From: Bacillus sp. SD075 | GTDB taxonomy: Bacteria; Bacillota; Bacilli; Bacillales; DSM-1321 | Assembly (NCBI RefSeq): GCF_017355165.1 | Contig: NZ_JADILK010000001.1 | Coordinates: 124,001-188,000, forward strand | Direction of reading: 5' to 3' | Length of the DNA stretch: 64,000 nucleotides | Shown: piece after piece, positions 27,074 through 36,990 of the stretch | How the letters are laid out: every line of letters starts with the position of its first letter | Numbering within the stretch: position 1 is the first letter of the stretch | The notes under the pieces: generated by a model | What the model was told of the DNA's origin: nothing | Databases searched by the model: none | What the model saw: the letters and a program-made list of their open reading frames with translations, nothing else | Program-made: the position numbers and the translations under genes

Positions 27074-28033
27074 CTATTTATGAAATTTCTGTTGATATAG
27101 CCGCTTCGCTTTTTCTGTGTTGGCGAAGTGGGTTTTCGTGAATTCGTGTAAGGAATCGATTCCTTTTTCATGAATCAATCTTGCGGCGGCTTCGTCGACT
27201 GCAAATCCGGCGCCTTTTGGGATTTTGAATCCGGCTTTTTCACTCAGCAAGTCGAAGCGTTTGACGAATGCATATCGGGCCAGGATGGATGCGGCTGCCA
27301 CTCCAAGGTGAATGCCTTCCGCTTTTGTGCATAGATAGGTGGCATTAGCTTGGAATAGTTCTTGGCCTTTTAAGTAATTGAAAAATACTTCTGGTTGAGC
27401 GAATTGATCAATAAGGACCGCTTCCGCTTGTTCCGGCTGGATTTTTTGCATGAGATGCTTGATCGCTTGGTTATGGAGGAGTGCCTTCATTTTTCCTTGT
27501 GACATTCCCTTTGCCTGCAGCGCATTATATTTCGGGTTGTCGCATGTGAGCAGGCTGAATGGAACTACATCCTTAATCTGCTTGGCAATTTCGATGATCT
27601 GTGGATCTTTCAGGTTTTTGGAATCCTGGACACCAAGCTCCTTCAATAGGGCAAGTTGCTCCTTTTTTGCATAAACGGCTACGACGGTCATCGGTCCGAA
27701 ATAGTCTCCTGTTCCGACCTCATCGGATCCAATCACTGACATCGTTCCGATATTTGCAGGCGGAGAATATCGATGGACGTTGACTGATGCAGAGGATGCC
27801 GTTTTTTTCTTTGGAGCCGCAGCTGTGGTGCCTTTTTGCCACTTTACAGCTTCTAGTTCGGCATTCTTGCCCTGAAAAAGTACTTTACCCGATTTATAGG
27901 CGGTCACCGTGCATAGCGGCGGTTTGGCGGAAAAGATGCTCCCCGGCGGAAGCTTGGCGGCCAAGGATGAAGAATAATGGGACTTCATTGCTTTTATTTG
28001 TTCAGGACTGATAAGTAAAACAACATGGGACAT
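27074..28033 (-). CDS. rnhC: Ribonuclease HIII
   Basis: Endonuclease that cuts RNA in RNA-DNA hybrids. N-terminal TBP-like substrate-binding domain (about 1-80, VLLISPEQIKAMKSHY) and RNase HII-type catalytic domain beginning with IGSDEVGTGDYFGPM (acidic pair typical of HIII), later QDSKNLKD and a conserved Asp in LIDQFAQPE. 319 residues. The ATG at 28033 follows AGGAGC. Divergent from zapA, the same arrangement as in B. subtilis. Confidence 0.95.
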   Translation of the reverse strand: MSHVVLLISPEQIKAMKSHYSSSLAAKLPPGSIFSAKPPLCTVTAYKSGKVLFQGKNAELEAVKWQKGTTAAAPKKKTASSASVNVHRYSPPANIGTMSVIGSDEVGTGDYFGPMTVVAVYAKKEQLALLKELGVQDSKNLKDPQIIEIAKQIKDVVPFSLLTCDNPKYNALQAKGMSQGKMKALLHNQAIKHLMQKIQPEQAEAVLIDQFAQPEVFFNYLKGQELFQANATYLCTKAEGIHLGVAAASILARYAFVKRFDLLSEKAGFKIPKGAGFAVDEAAARLIHEKGIDSLHEFTKTHFANTEKAKRLYQQKFHK

Positions 28034-28205
28034 AATGGGTAAGCTCCTAACTTCATTTTGTTTTTTAGGTAATCTTCTTCCTGAATTCGTTTTTGTTTGA
28101 CAAATTATTGAAATTTTTATGCGAGAAATGACGATGTACTCTCTTTCGTGACGAAAAACTTCATGATATGATAGAATTAGGATTGTTTAGATTGGGGGCA
28201 TCATT

Positions 28206-28466
28206 TTGTCAGACGATAAACGAAATAAAACAACAGTTGATATATACGGACAGCCATATACAATCGTCGGAACAGAAAGCGCAAGTCATATGCGCCTGGT
28301 CGCTTCAATGGTTGACGAAAAAATGAGAGAGATCAGGATGAAAAATCCATACTTGGATACAAGTAAGCTAGCGGTTCTAACGGCCGTGAATACTGTCCAC
28401 GAATATATTAAATTAAAAGACGAACTAGACCAGCTTCAACTGGAATCAAAGAGAGAGAAGGACTGA
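28206..28466 (+). CDS. zapA: Cell division protein ZapA
   Basis: FtsZ-associated protein that promotes Z-ring bundling. 86 residues with [18 protein letters not shown] and [15 protein letters not shown], and a C-terminal coiled coil ([16 protein letters not shown]). Start is TTG at 28206, giving (M)SDDKRNKTT as in B. subtilis ZapA; a GGGGG stretch lies 8 bases upstream. Four bases separate it from the CvpA-like gene, so they are co-transcribed. Confidence 0.93.
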   Translation: MSDDKRNKTTVDIYGQPYTIVGTESASHMRLVASMVDEKMREIRMKNPYLDTSKLAVLTAVNTVHEYIKLKDELDQLQLESKREKD

Positions 28467-28470
28467 GTAC

Positions 28471-29016
28471 ATGCTTGATTTAGCAATTCTGGCCATTCTT
28501 TTAATCGGTTTATTAATCGGTTTAAAGCGTGGCTTCATTTTACAAATGGTTCATATGACAGGGTTCATAGTGGCCTTCATCGTCGCATATGTATTTTACG
28601 GAGACCTTGCTCCCAATTTGAAATTGTGGATCCCTTTTCCAACGATGGGGGATTCCTCGACCCTTAAAATGTTTTTCGATACAGTCGGGCTTGATACGGC
28701 TTATTACAATGCTATTGCCTTTGCCATCATTTTCTTTGCAGCCAAGATTCTTTGGCAAATGATAGGATCCATGCTTAACTTCATTACCCATCTTCCGATA
28801 TTAAAGCAGCTGAATCGCTGGGGTGGAGCGGTATTGGGTTTTCTCGAAGTCTATCTTATCATGTTTATTATATTATATATAGCTGCCATGCTGCCAATGG
28901 ATTCCATCCAGAAACCATTAACGGGATCATTTCTGGCAGAATCGATCGTGAAACATACGCCGTTCCTTTCCGAGCAAGTGAAGGAGCTTTGGTTTCATGA
29001 TGTAAAACAATCTTAA
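28471..29016 (+). CDS. yshB: CvpA family membrane protein (YshB)
   Basis: CvpA-type integral membrane protein, 181 residues. Four hydrophobic segments at about 2-20, 25-48, 72-100 and 112-140, with the family signature LIGLKRGFILQMVHMTGFIVAF near the N-terminus and NRWGGAVLGFLEVYLIMF later. Role in bacilli is unclear; E. coli CvpA is linked to colicin V production and envelope stress. Directly behind zapA. Confidence 0.88.
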   Translation: MLDLAILAILLIGLLIGLKRGFILQMVHMTGFIVAFIVAYVFYGDLAPNLKLWIPFPTMGDSSTLKMFFDTVGLDTAYYNAIAFAIIFFAAKILWQMIGSMLNFITHLPILKQLNRWGGAVLGFLEVYLIMFIILYIAAMLPMDSIQKPLTGSFLAESIVKHTPFLSEQVKELWFHDVKQS

Positions 29017-29027
29017 TGTCAGTATAA

Positions 29028-29092
29028 GTGGGCCTGCCCCCCTTTCTCAAAGTCCTAGATTCATATACTTTGAACGGGGGAGGCCCCTTTTT
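29028..29092 (+). terminator. Probable terminator after yshB
   Basis: GGGCCTGCCCCC...CTTTCTCAAAG pairs with CTTTGAACGGGGGAGGCCC with one mismatch and bulges, then T5. Confidence 0.65.
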
Positions 29093-29226
29093 ATGTAGCA
29101 GCATGTAACTTCCTCCTATTTGATTCGAAAGGTAGGAATCGGACTGCTTGTACTTTACCTCCAAGAAAGGTATCTTTAAGAAAGTGAACATGGGACACCC
29201 TACTAATTTTTCCGGCGGTGAATTAA

Positions 29227-30945
29227 ATGACAATTAATAAAAAAGATATCATTAAATTATTAGAAAAAATTGCAATATATATGGAGCTGAAAGGAGAGAA
29301 TCCGTTCAAGGTTTCAGCTTTCCGAAAGGCAGCGGGCGCCTTGGAAACGGATGACCGGAGCCTTTCGGCCATCGAAGACTTTACCGCTTTAAATGGAATC
29401 GGGAAAGGGACGGCATCGGTCATCGAAGAGTATATAAATGAGGGAAGATCGACTGTACTTGAAGAGCTGCAGGAGCAGGTCCCAAAAGGATTGATACCTC
29501 TCCTGCAGCTTCAAGGTTTGGGCGGGAAGAAAATTGCCAAGCTTCATAAAGAGCTGCATGTCAATGATGTGAATGATCTTGAGATCGCCTGTGAGGAAGG
29601 CAGGGTCGCGGCGCTTGCCGGTTTTGGCAAAAAAACGGAAGAGAAGATCCTTTCTGCCATTGCCGATGCGGGTTCAAGGCCCGATCGGCTGCCCCTTGCC
29701 TTCATGAGGCCGATTGCAGATGATATTGATACGGCCCTGGCTAACATGGAATACATAATCCGTTCCTCCAGGGCCGGCAGCATCCGGCGTATGAGGGAAA
29801 CCATCAAGGACCTCGATTTCATCATCTCGACAGATCACCCCGAAGAGGTTAAGAATCGACTGCTTGCATTACAGGGAATAAAGCAGGTTATTGCGGCCGG
29901 TGATACAAAAGTATCGGTTGTCCTTGATTATGAATATGATATTTCTGTTGATTTCCGAATCGTGAAGGATAAGGAATTCATCACGACACTCCATCATTTT
30001 ACAGGTTCGAAAGATCATAATGTGCGGATGCGCCAGCTGGCTAAAGATCGCGGAGAGAAAATCAGCGAATATGGGGTGGAAGTGACGGAAACCGGTGAAG
30101 TATTGACGTTTGAAACGGAAGAACAATTTTATAATCATTTTGGCCTTCCTTACATTCCGCCAGAACTGCGTGAAGACGGAACGGAAGTGGAGCATTATGA
30201 TGCAAATGAACCCCTCATATCTATAGAGTCCATCAAAGGTGACCTGCATATGCATACGACATGGAGTGACGGGGCCCATACGATTGAAGAAATGATTGAA
30301 GCATGCCGCGTAAAAGGGTATCGATATATGGCCATCACCGATCATTCCCAATATCTGAAAGTGGCGAATGGCTTGACCGTGGAGCGTTTACGTGAACAAA
30401 AACGGATTATCCATGAACTAAATGAAAAATACGCTGACTTTACCGTTCTTTCAGGGATTGAAATGGATATCCTTCCAGATGGGACACTTGATTATGAAGA
30501 TGAGCTGCTTGCAGAGATGGATTTGGTGATCGCTTCGATACATTCAAGTTTTTCACAGCCTCGGGAAACGATCATGGAGCGCTTAAGAACGGCCCTGAAT
30601 AATCCGCATGTCGATATCATTGCCCACCCAACGGGAAGGATCATCGGCAGACGCGCCGGATATGATGTTGATATAGAAATGCTGATCGAACTGGCTCATG
30701 AAACGAATACTGCCTTGGAATTGAATGCGAATCCGAACCGATTGGATCTGGCATCTCCCCATCTGCGCAAGGCACAGGAAGCAGGCGTTCCGATCGTAAT
30801 CAATACGGATGCCCACAGCATCGACATGCTTGAACATATGCCTGTTGGGGTCTCGTCGGCCAAAAAGGGCTGGATTAAAGACTCAACGGTTCTTAATGCA
30901 AGGGATACAGACGGATTATTAGCGTTTTTAAAGAGAAATGATTAA
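29227..30945 (+). CDS. polX: Family X DNA polymerase with PHP domain
   Basis: Gap-filling repair polymerase with 3'-5' exonuclease. 572 residues (B. subtilis PolX 570). 8-kDa HhH region (about 1-90), second HhH, nucleotidyltransferase palm with DLDFIIS (catalytic Asp pair, about residue 195) and a third Asp around VVLDYEYDISVDFRI, then a C-terminal PHP domain from about 335 with DLHMHTTWSDG, AITDHSQ, GIEMDIL and NTDAHSI, which carries the metal-dependent exonuclease. The ATG follows GGCGGTGA. mutS2 follows after 35 bases, forming a repair pair. Confidence 0.96.
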   Translation: MTINKKDIIKLLEKIAIYMELKGENPFKVSAFRKAAGALETDDRSLSAIEDFTALNGIGKGTASVIEEYINEGRSTVLEELQEQVPKGLIPLLQLQGLGGKKIAKLHKELHVNDVNDLEIACEEGRVAALAGFGKKTEEKILSAIADAGSRPDRLPLAFMRPIADDIDTALANMEYIIRSSRAGSIRRMRETIKDLDFIISTDHPEEVKNRLLALQGIKQVIAAGDTKVSVVLDYEYDISVDFRIVKDKEFITTLHHFTGSKDHNVRMRQLAKDRGEKISEYGVEVTETGEVLTFETEEQFYNHFGLPYIPPELREDGTEVEHYDANEPLISIESIKGDLHMHTTWSDGAHTIEEMIEACRVKGYRYMAITDHSQYLKVANGLTVERLREQKRIIHELNEKYADFTVLSGIEMDILPDGTLDYEDELLAEMDLVIASIHSSFSQPRETIMERLRTALNNPHVDIIAHPTGRIIGRRAGYDVDIEMLIELAHETNTALELNANPNRLDLASPHLRKAQEAGVPIVINTDAHSIDMLEHMPVGVSSAKKGWIKDSTVLNARDTDGLLAFLKRND

Positions 30946-30980
30946 CTATTTGCCCATAAATAAGGAGGAGCTTTAACTCC

Positions 30981-33335
30981 ATGCATAATAAAGCTTTAAA
31001 GACATTGGAATTTCATAAAATAAAAGAACAATTAATCTCACACGCATCCTCATCCATAGGAAAAGAGAAGGCAGAGCAATTGATGCCTTCCACGGATTTT
31101 GAAGAAGTGTCGAGATGGCAGGAAGAAACAGATGAGTCAGCCAAAATCGTCCGGTTGAAAGGCAACTTGCCATTGGGCGGGATTTTTGATATCCGTCCAC
31201 ATGCAAAAAGGGCTCAGATTGGCGGAATGCTCTCACCGATGGAGTTGATGGAGCTTGCAAGTACGATTCGTGCCGGCAGGATTCTCAGCCGTTTCTTCGA
31301 AGAACTCGCGGAGCAGGAAATTGATGTTCCGCTTTTAGCCGGATATATTGATTCCCTTCATCCATTGATAGATTTGCAACAGGAAATTACGTATGCTGTA
31401 AGCGAACATGGCGAAGTGATGGATTCTGCCAGCGACAAGCTCCGGACCCTAAGAAACCAGATTCGGACGAACGAGAGCCGTGTCAGGGGAAAACTGGAAA
31501 GTATGATCCGTTCTTCCAATGCATCAACAATGTTATCCGATGCCATCATCACCATCCGTAATGACCGATTCGTCATCCCGGTAAAACAGGAATACCGCAG
31601 TGTTTACGGCGGGATCATCCATGATCAATCCTCATCAGGGCAGACATTGTTCATTGAACCGCAAGCAATCGTTCAACTGAATAATGTCCTGCAGGAAACC
31701 CGAGTGAAGGAAACGCAGGAAATAGAACGGATATTGGTCGAACTATCGGAGAAAGTCGGTGCGTTCACCCCTGAATTGCTTCATAATGTCAAAGTGCTTG
31801 CACAAATCGATTTCCTTGTCGCCAAGGCAAAGTATGCAAAAGCGATAAAAGGATCCAAGCCGATTCTGAATAATGAGGGACGCGTGAAATTATTCAAAGC
31901 GAAACACCCGCTCATACCGAGTGATGTTGTCGTGGCCAATGATATTTTTCTTGGAGATGAATTTACGACAATCGTCATCACAGGTCCGAATACAGGTGGT
32001 AAGACGGTTACCCTGAAAACGATTGGCCTCTGTACGTTAATGGCTCAGTCCGGTCTGCAGATCCCTGCGCTGGATGGTTCCGAAACGGCTGTGTTTTCCT
32101 CTGTTTATGCCGATATTGGCGATGAACAGTCGATTGAACAAAGCTTAAGTACATTCTCATCGCATATGGTCAATATTGTCGATATCCTTAAGCGTGTCGA
32201 TTATGACAGTCTTGTTTTATTCGATGAGCTTGGAGCGGGAACTGACCCACAGGAAGGTGCCGCTTTGGCCATTTCCATTTTGGATGAAGTGTATAAGCGA
32301 GGGGCACGTGTGATTGCAACGACACATTATCCGGAATTAAAAGCGTATGGCTATGATCGGGAAGGGGTCATTAATGCAAGCGTCGAATTTAATGTGGAAA
32401 CCTTGAGTCCCACCTATAAACTTTTGATCGGTGTACCGGGGCGGAGTAATGCGTTTGAAATTTCCAAGCGTCTTGGTTTGGAAGAAAGCGTGATAAGCAA
32501 CGCCCGCAGCCATATTGGCGAGGATACGAATAAAGTTGAGAATATGATAGCATCCCTTGAAGACAGCCGAAAAAAGGCCGAAGAAGAGGAGCTGGAAGCC
32601 AAGAATCATCTGGAACAGGCGGAAATTCTTCATAAAGACCTTCAAAGGCAAATTGGTGAATACCATGAAGAACGGGATGCGATGGTCGAAAAGGCAGCAA
32701 AAGAGGCGGCGGCAATCGTTGAAAACGCACAAAAGGAAGCGGAAGCGATCATTTCCGACTTACGTAAATTGCGACTTGAAAAGCATGCCGATGTTAAAGA
32801 GCATGAACTGATCGATGCCAAAAAGCGGCTTGAAGAAGCAGCGCCTAAAGTGAAAAAAACATCAAATAAAGCCGCGAGGCCGCTGGATAAAAGCTTGAAG
32901 CCTGGAGATGAAGTTAAGGTCGTAAGCTTTGGTCAAAAAGGTCACTTGATTGAGAAGGTCTCAAATAATGAATGGCAGGTTCAAATCGGCATCATGAAAA
33001 TGAAGGTGAAGGAGTCTGACCTGGAATTCATAAAGGCCACAAAAGTTAAGGAAACAAAGCCGCTAACCACGATTAAAGGCCGTGATTATCACGTTAGCGT
33101 GGAACTTGATCTCCGTGGAGAACGCTTTGAAAATGCACTATCAAGAGTGGAAAAGTATATTGATGATGCTCTATTGGCCGGTTATTCGAGTGTCTCCATC
33201 ATTCATGGTAAAGGAACGGGCGCTCTTAGATCCGGGGTCCAGGAATACTTGAAAAATCACCGCTCTGTCAAAAGGATTCGCTTCGGTGAAGCCGGTGAAG
33301 GCGGAACAGGCGTTACGGTGGTGGAATTTAAATAA
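30981..33335 (+). CDS. mutS2: MutS2 (anti-recombination / ribosome rescue ATPase)
   Basis: MutS homologue without the mismatch-recognition domain. 784 residues. Core/clamp (about 1-310), ABC ATPase with Walker A GPNTGGKT (about 334-341) and Walker [14 protein letters not shown], a long coiled coil (about 515-620), KOW-like segment ([17 protein letters not shown]) and C-terminal Smr endonuclease domain with [11 protein letters not shown] and [11 protein letters not shown]. Family members suppress recombination or split collided ribosomes. The ATG at 30981 follows AAGGAGGAG. Confidence 0.96.
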   Translation: MHNKALKTLEFHKIKEQLISHASSSIGKEKAEQLMPSTDFEEVSRWQEETDESAKIVRLKGNLPLGGIFDIRPHAKRAQIGGMLSPMELMELASTIRAGRILSRFFEELAEQEIDVPLLAGYIDSLHPLIDLQQEITYAVSEHGEVMDSASDKLRTLRNQIRTNESRVRGKLESMIRSSNASTMLSDAIITIRNDRFVIPVKQEYRSVYGGIIHDQSSSGQTLFIEPQAIVQLNNVLQETRVKETQEIERILVELSEKVGAFTPELLHNVKVLAQIDFLVAKAKYAKAIKGSKPILNNEGRVKLFKAKHPLIPSDVVVANDIFLGDEFTTIVITGPNTGGKTVTLKTIGLCTLMAQSGLQIPALDGSETAVFSSVYADIGDEQSIEQSLSTFSSHMVNIVDILKRVDYDSLVLFDELGAGTDPQEGAALAISILDEVYKRGARVIATTHYPELKAYGYDREGVINASVEFNVETLSPTYKLLIGVPGRSNAFEISKRLGLEESVISNARSHIGEDTNKVENMIASLEDSRKKAEEEELEAKNHLEQAEILHKDLQRQIGEYHEERDAMVEKAAKEAAAIVENAQKEAEAIISDLRKLRLEKHADVKEHELIDAKKRLEEAAPKVKKTSNKAARPLDKSLKPGDEVKVVSFGQKGHLIEKVSNNEWQVQIGIMKMKVKESDLEFIKATKVKETKPLTTIKGRDYHVSVELDLRGERFENALSRVEKYIDDALLAGYSSVSIIHGKGTGALRSGVQEYLKNHRSVKRIRFGEAGEGGTGVTVVEFK

Positions 33336-33400
33336 AGGAAAGTGGCCACTCCGGCTATTCAGCCAAGCCGGGGGGCTAGTTACCATTCGGGAGTTGGACC

Positions 33401-33808
33401 ATGGAGAACATGTGGGAAAATGAATATGTATATATAGCTGCTCGTTACAGTGTCGTTATTCTGTGCATTATTGTTTTTTTATCCATTTTTGAACTTGTCA
33501 CAAAGTACAAGAACTGGGAGGAAATCAAACAGGGAAACCTTTCTGTCGCGTTGGCAACAGGTGGTAAAATATTTGGAATCGCCTATGTATTCCAACAGTC
33601 CATCCTCCATCAGAATTCGCTTCTTACCATGATTGGCTGGGGCGTGTACGGATTTGTCCTGCTGTTGATCGGTTATTTCATTTTTGAATTTATGACTCCT
33701 GGATTTAAAATAGATGAAGAGATACAAAAAGATAATCGGGCAGTTGGATTCCTATCGATGATCATATCAATCGCATTATCTTTTGTCATCGGCGCCGGAA
33801 TTTCTTAA
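33401..33808 (+). CDS. yshE: DUF350 family membrane protein YshE
   Basis: A 135-residue integral membrane protein with four hydrophobic segments (about 12-32, 48-65, 75-98, 112-134), of the DUF350 (UPF0719) family found after mutS2 in B. subtilis. Function unknown. Conserved KQGNLSVALATGGKIFGIA lies before the second segment. The ATG at 33401 is 7 bases after GGGAG. Confidence 0.85.
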   Translation: MENMWENEYVYIAARYSVVILCIIVFLSIFELVTKYKNWEEIKQGNLSVALATGGKIFGIAYVFQQSILHQNSLLTMIGWGVYGFVLLLIGYFIFEFMTPGFKIDEEIQKDNRAVGFLSMIISIALSFVIGAGIS

Positions 33809-33833
33809 TGCCCTTCATGAGAGGGAGTAAGCT

Positions 33834-33917
33834 GTGGAGAAACTTGCAAAAGTCTTAATAGTTTGTTGCGGAATCTTTTTTCTGTTCGGAATCATTTATA
33901 TGATATTCTTCACTTGA
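33834..33917 (+). CDS. Tiny single-span membrane protein (27 aa)
   Basis: GTG start at 33834 with AGAGGGAG 7-8 bases upstream. The product is MEKLAKVLIVCCGIFFLFGI followed by IYMIFFT: a short charged N-terminus and one membrane span. It starts 26 bases after yshE and is closed by a strong hairpin, so it reads like the last gene of the polX-mutS2-yshE unit. No family name can be given. Confidence 0.5.
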   Translation: MEKLAKVLIVCCGIFFLFGIIYMIFFT

Positions 33918-33946
33918 GAGAAGCGGCCATCAGGCCGCTTCTCTTA
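33916..33946 (+). terminator. Terminator of the polX-mutS2-yshE unit
   Basis: GAGAAGCGGCC-ATCA-GGCCGCTTCTC perfect stem with a modest T tail. Confidence 0.82.
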
Positions 33947-34011
33947 TTTGATTTCTATTAAAAAGGGTGGAAAGTATAATAATAATGACTTCTCGGAAGA
34001 GGAGGAGGAAT

Positions 34012-34173
34012 ATGGATCACTCCAAATTGATACAAAGGATTGAAGGGTTATCGCTAAATGCTTTACCGGCCATGTAAACGCAAATCTATGACGGATGGGT
34101 TATCCGTTTTGCCCGGCGAATTCTATCACTCCCCATCTATACACCGACTGAAAATGTGAAAAAGAACATTTGA
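34012..34173 (+). pseudogene. GNAT acetyltransferase pseudogene (in-frame stop, truncated)
   Basis: The frame from ATG 34012, behind GGAGGAGG, reads LIQRIEGLSLNALPAM, a TAA at 34075-34077, then TQIYDGWVIRFARRILS and LPIYTPTENVKKNI before a TGA. This matches the N-terminus of a Bacillus GNAT family ([38 protein letters not shown]). The stop sits where LQ is expected, and the catalytic GNAT domain is missing altogether. Confidence 0.72.
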
Positions 34174-34312
34174 ATTGTAAACAATTATATTTTTCAAGGA
34201 TCGATAAGGCCGTGTACAAAATGGCTCCACAGAATATTCCCTATTCTTGGTATAGGTCATATATACTGGCCTGTTTCTCATCATGAGTTCTTTATCCTCT
34301 GAAAATCGGCAA

Positions 34313-34341
34313 TTGTAAGAAAATCCCGATTGTATTATAAT
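34313..34341 (+). promoter_or_regulatory. Sigma-A promoter of lcfA
   Basis: TTGTAA at 34313-34318 and TATAAT at 34336-34341 with a 17-base spacer, 38 bases before the lcfA start. Confidence 0.75.
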
Positions 34342-34379
34342 GATAAAGAGTATTGAGAATATTCAGAAGGAGGGGGCAA

Positions 34380-36077
34380 ATGAGCAATAAGCCGTGGCAA
34401 GCTATTTATCCGGAACAGATACCAGCTGTATTGTCATACGAAGATAAACCTCTTTATTCTTTTTTGAAGGAATCAGCCGAAGAATTCCCTGATAAAGTAT
34501 CGATTCATTTCCAGGGAAAAGAATTAACTTTCCGGGAAGTGCATGAATCTGCTTTAAAGTTTGCAGCCTATTTAAAAAGTATCGGTCTTCAAAAAGGTGA
34601 ACGCGTTGCCGTCATGCTTCCTAATTGCCCACAAGGTGTAATAAGCTTTTTTGGGATATTGATGGCTGGCGGAGTCGTGGTTCAAACGAATCCAACCTAT
34701 ACTGAACGTGAATTAGAATATCAAATGAAGGATTCCGGAGCGAAAATCATTTTAGCGATGGATATTTTATTTCCCCGTGTCACTGCAGTCGCATCAAGAA
34801 CGGATATAGAACATATAATTGTAACCGCCATCAAGGAATATTTACCATTCCCGAAAAACCTTATCTACCCTTTTATTCAAAAAAAGCAATACGGCATTGT
34901 CATCAATGTGGAGCATGCAGGCAATCATCATTTATTTTCCGAAATCATGAAACGAAAGATCACTGAAGCAGGCACTGTGCCGATCGATGTGCATAATGAC
35001 CTTGCACTTTTGCAATATACAGGTGGGACCACAGGCTTTCCCAAAGGGGTCATGCTTACCCATAGGAACTTGCTGGCTAATACGAAAATGTGCAATGCAT
35101 GGCTTTATAGAAATAAGCGCGGTGAGGAAAGGATCCTTGCGATTCTGCCATTCTTCCATGTGTACGGTATGACTACGGTCTTGGTACTTTCCGTCATGGA
35201 AGGGAACACCATGATCATCATGCCAAAGTTTGATGTCGAAGCGACGCTTAAAACCATCCAAAAACAGAAGCCTACCATGTTTCCAGGAGCGCCAACGATG
35301 TATATCGGCCTCTTGAACCATCCGGATATCGCTAAATATGACCTGTCTTCCATCAATGCCTGTATAAGCGGTTCTGCATCATTGCCCTTAGAGGTCCAGG
35401 AGCAATTCGAGAAAATTACCGGGGGGAAGCTTGTTGAAGGCTATGGACTTTCTGAAACCTCACCGGTGACCCATGCTAATTTCATTTGGGATCAGCCGCG
35501 TGTAAAAGGAAGCGTTGGTCTGCCATGGCCAGATACTGACTCGGTGATTCTGTCCCTGGAAAACTTTGAAGAGCTTCCCCCGAATGAAATAGGCGAAATT
35601 GCCATAAAAGGACCACAGGTCATGCAAGGATATTGGAACCGTCCGGATGAAACGGAAAAAACCTTTAAAAATGGCTGGCTGCTTACAGGAGATCTGGGTT
35701 ACATGGATGAGCAGGGGTTCTTTTATGTGGTCGAGAGGAAAAAGGATACTATCATTGCAGGCGGTTTCAATATATATCCACGTGAGGTGGAAGAGGTGCT
35801 ATACGAGCATGAGGCCATACAGGAAGTAGTTGTGGCAGGTATCCCTGACCCTTATCGAGGTGAAACCGTCAAGGCCTATGTCGTGCTGAAAAAAAATGCC
35901 AGGGTCACTGAAGAGGAATTGAACGAATTTGCAAGAAAGAACCTGGCTTCCTATAAGGTGCCGCGCAGCTATGAATTCAGGGATGAACTTCCTAAAACGA
36001 CGATAGGAAAAATACTGAGAAGAGTCCTTATCGAGGAAGAAAAGAAAAAAATATCCGAGGAAAGAAAAGAAGCTTAA
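34380..36077 (+). CDS. lcfA: Long-chain fatty acid-CoA ligase
   Basis: Activates fatty acids to acyl-CoA for beta-oxidation (ATP to AMP and PPi), at the inner face of the membrane. 565 residues. ANL superfamily motifs: LLQYTGGTTGFPKG (P-loop-like), EGYGLSETSPVTH, TGDLGYMDEQGFFYVVERKKDTI and the C-terminal lysine motif LPKTTIGKILRR. The ATG at 34380 follows AAGGAGGGGG; the upstream frame from 34353 overlaps that site. It heads the lcfA-fadR-fadB-etfBA cluster as in B. subtilis. Confidence 0.96.
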   Translation: MSNKPWQAIYPEQIPAVLSYEDKPLYSFLKESAEEFPDKVSIHFQGKELTFREVHESALKFAAYLKSIGLQKGERVAVMLPNCPQGVISFFGILMAGGVVVQTNPTYTERELEYQMKDSGAKIILAMDILFPRVTAVASRTDIEHIIVTAIKEYLPFPKNLIYPFIQKKQYGIVINVEHAGNHHLFSEIMKRKITEAGTVPIDVHNDLALLQYTGGTTGFPKGVMLTHRNLLANTKMCNAWLYRNKRGEERILAILPFFHVYGMTTVLVLSVMEGNTMIIMPKFDVEATLKTIQKQKPTMFPGAPTMYIGLLNHPDIAKYDLSSINACISGSASLPLEVQEQFEKITGGKLVEGYGLSETSPVTHANFIWDQPRVKGSVGLPWPDTDSVILSLENFEELPPNEIGEIAIKGPQVMQGYWNRPDETEKTFKNGWLLTGDLGYMDEQGFFYVVERKKDTIIAGGFNIYPREVEEVLYEHEAIQEVVVAGIPDPYRGETVKAYVVLKKNARVTEEELNEFARKNLASYKVPRSYEFRDELPKTTIGKILRRVLIEEEKKKISEERKEA

Positions 36078-36202
36078 ACAAGCACCCCCTTTAACGGAGC
36101 AGCGGAAGAGAGCTCCGTGTTTTGCAGAACGACTGGACAACCTATGGATGGGGGCTGTACAATGAACACAAGTGGAATGTCAGGACTCTTAGAAGTTTTA
36201 GC

Positions 36203-36231
36203 TTGACAGCAAAGGTCCGTCATTTTATGAT
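36203..36231 (+). promoter_or_regulatory. Sigma-A promoter of fadR
   Basis: TTGACA at 36203-36208, 17 bases, TATGAT at 36226-36231. Transcription would start at the FadR box. Confidence 0.78.
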
Positions 36232-36238
36232 AGGAATA

Positions 36239-36256
36239 TGAATGATGGTTCATTCA
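36239..36256 (+). promoter_or_regulatory. FadR box (autoregulatory) before fadR-fadB-etfBA
   Basis: TGAATGA-TGGT-TCATTCA: both 7-base arms are identical to the B. subtilis FadR consensus TGAATGANTANTCATTCA. It lies immediately after the -10 region, so binding would block transcription. Confidence 0.92.
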
Positions 36257-36277
36257 TTTTCTGAAAGGGGACATCCA

Positions 36278-36865
36278 GTGAAAAGCAACAGACCAAAGTA
36301 TAATCAAATTATTGATGCGGCAGTTATCGTCATTGCCCAAAACGGTTACTATCAAGCCCAAGTATCCAAAATCGCCAAGCAGGCAGGCGTGGCGGATGGC
36401 ACCATATATCTTTATTTTAAAAATAAAGAAGATATTCTAATATCATTATTCCATGAAAAGATGGGCTATTTTGTGGAACAGATCGAAGATGAACTAAAAG
36501 GAAAGACAACTGCTTCGGATAAACTGCAAGTGCTTATCCAAAAACATTTTCAAAACCTTTCAGAAGACGTGAATTTAGCAATTGTCACTCAATTGGAATT
36601 AAGGCAGTCGAATAAAGAATTGCGCCTAAGAATTAATGATGTGTTAAGAGGGTATTTAAATCTAATCGATCAAATCATTATAGAAGGAAAAGAGAACGGC
36701 GAATTCCTGCCTGATTTAAATAATTTACTTACCAGGCAGATGATTTTTGGAACGATTGACGAAACAGTGACGACTTGGGTCATGAATGAGCAAAAGTACT
36801 CGCTTCCTGACCTGGCACCAGACGTTCACCGCCTTCTAATTGGCGGCTGTGGCCTGAAAAGTTAA
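36278..36865 (+). CDS. fadR: TetR-family fatty acid degradation repressor FadR
   Basis: Represses beta-oxidation genes and is released by long-chain acyl-CoA. 195 residues. N-terminal TetR HTH (about 5-55, IIDAAVIVIAQNGYYQAQVSKIAKQAGVADGTIYLYF, in parts) is almost identical to B. subtilis FadR. The GTG at 36278 is 7 bases after AAAGGGG; the frame from 36242 runs through the operator and is rejected. The C-terminal helical domain binds acyl-CoA. Its own operator lies 22 bases upstream. Confidence 0.95.
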   Translation: MKSNRPKYNQIIDAAVIVIAQNGYYQAQVSKIAKQAGVADGTIYLYFKNKEDILISLFHEKMGYFVEQIEDELKGKTTASDKLQVLIQKHFQNLSEDVNLAIVTQLELRQSNKELRLRINDVLRGYLNLIDQIIIEGKENGEFLPDLNNLLTRQMIFGTIDETVTTWVMNEQKYSLPDLAPDVHRLLIGGCGLKS

Positions 36866-36990
36866 CGATTTAAATAGAGGATGGCCAGCCATCCTCGAAA
36901 GAATCGGTTAATCCTGCTTCCGGCTTTATCGGGAAGTGATACATATTGAATTTTCGAAAAAGTTTGACTAGCATGCCTGGAGGGATAGAT

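Noticed and set aside
34340..34379. Second FadR box before lcfA (TTGAGAATATTCAG)
   Set aside because: Only a short partial symmetry is present and it lacks the TGAATGA / TCATTCA arms; not called.
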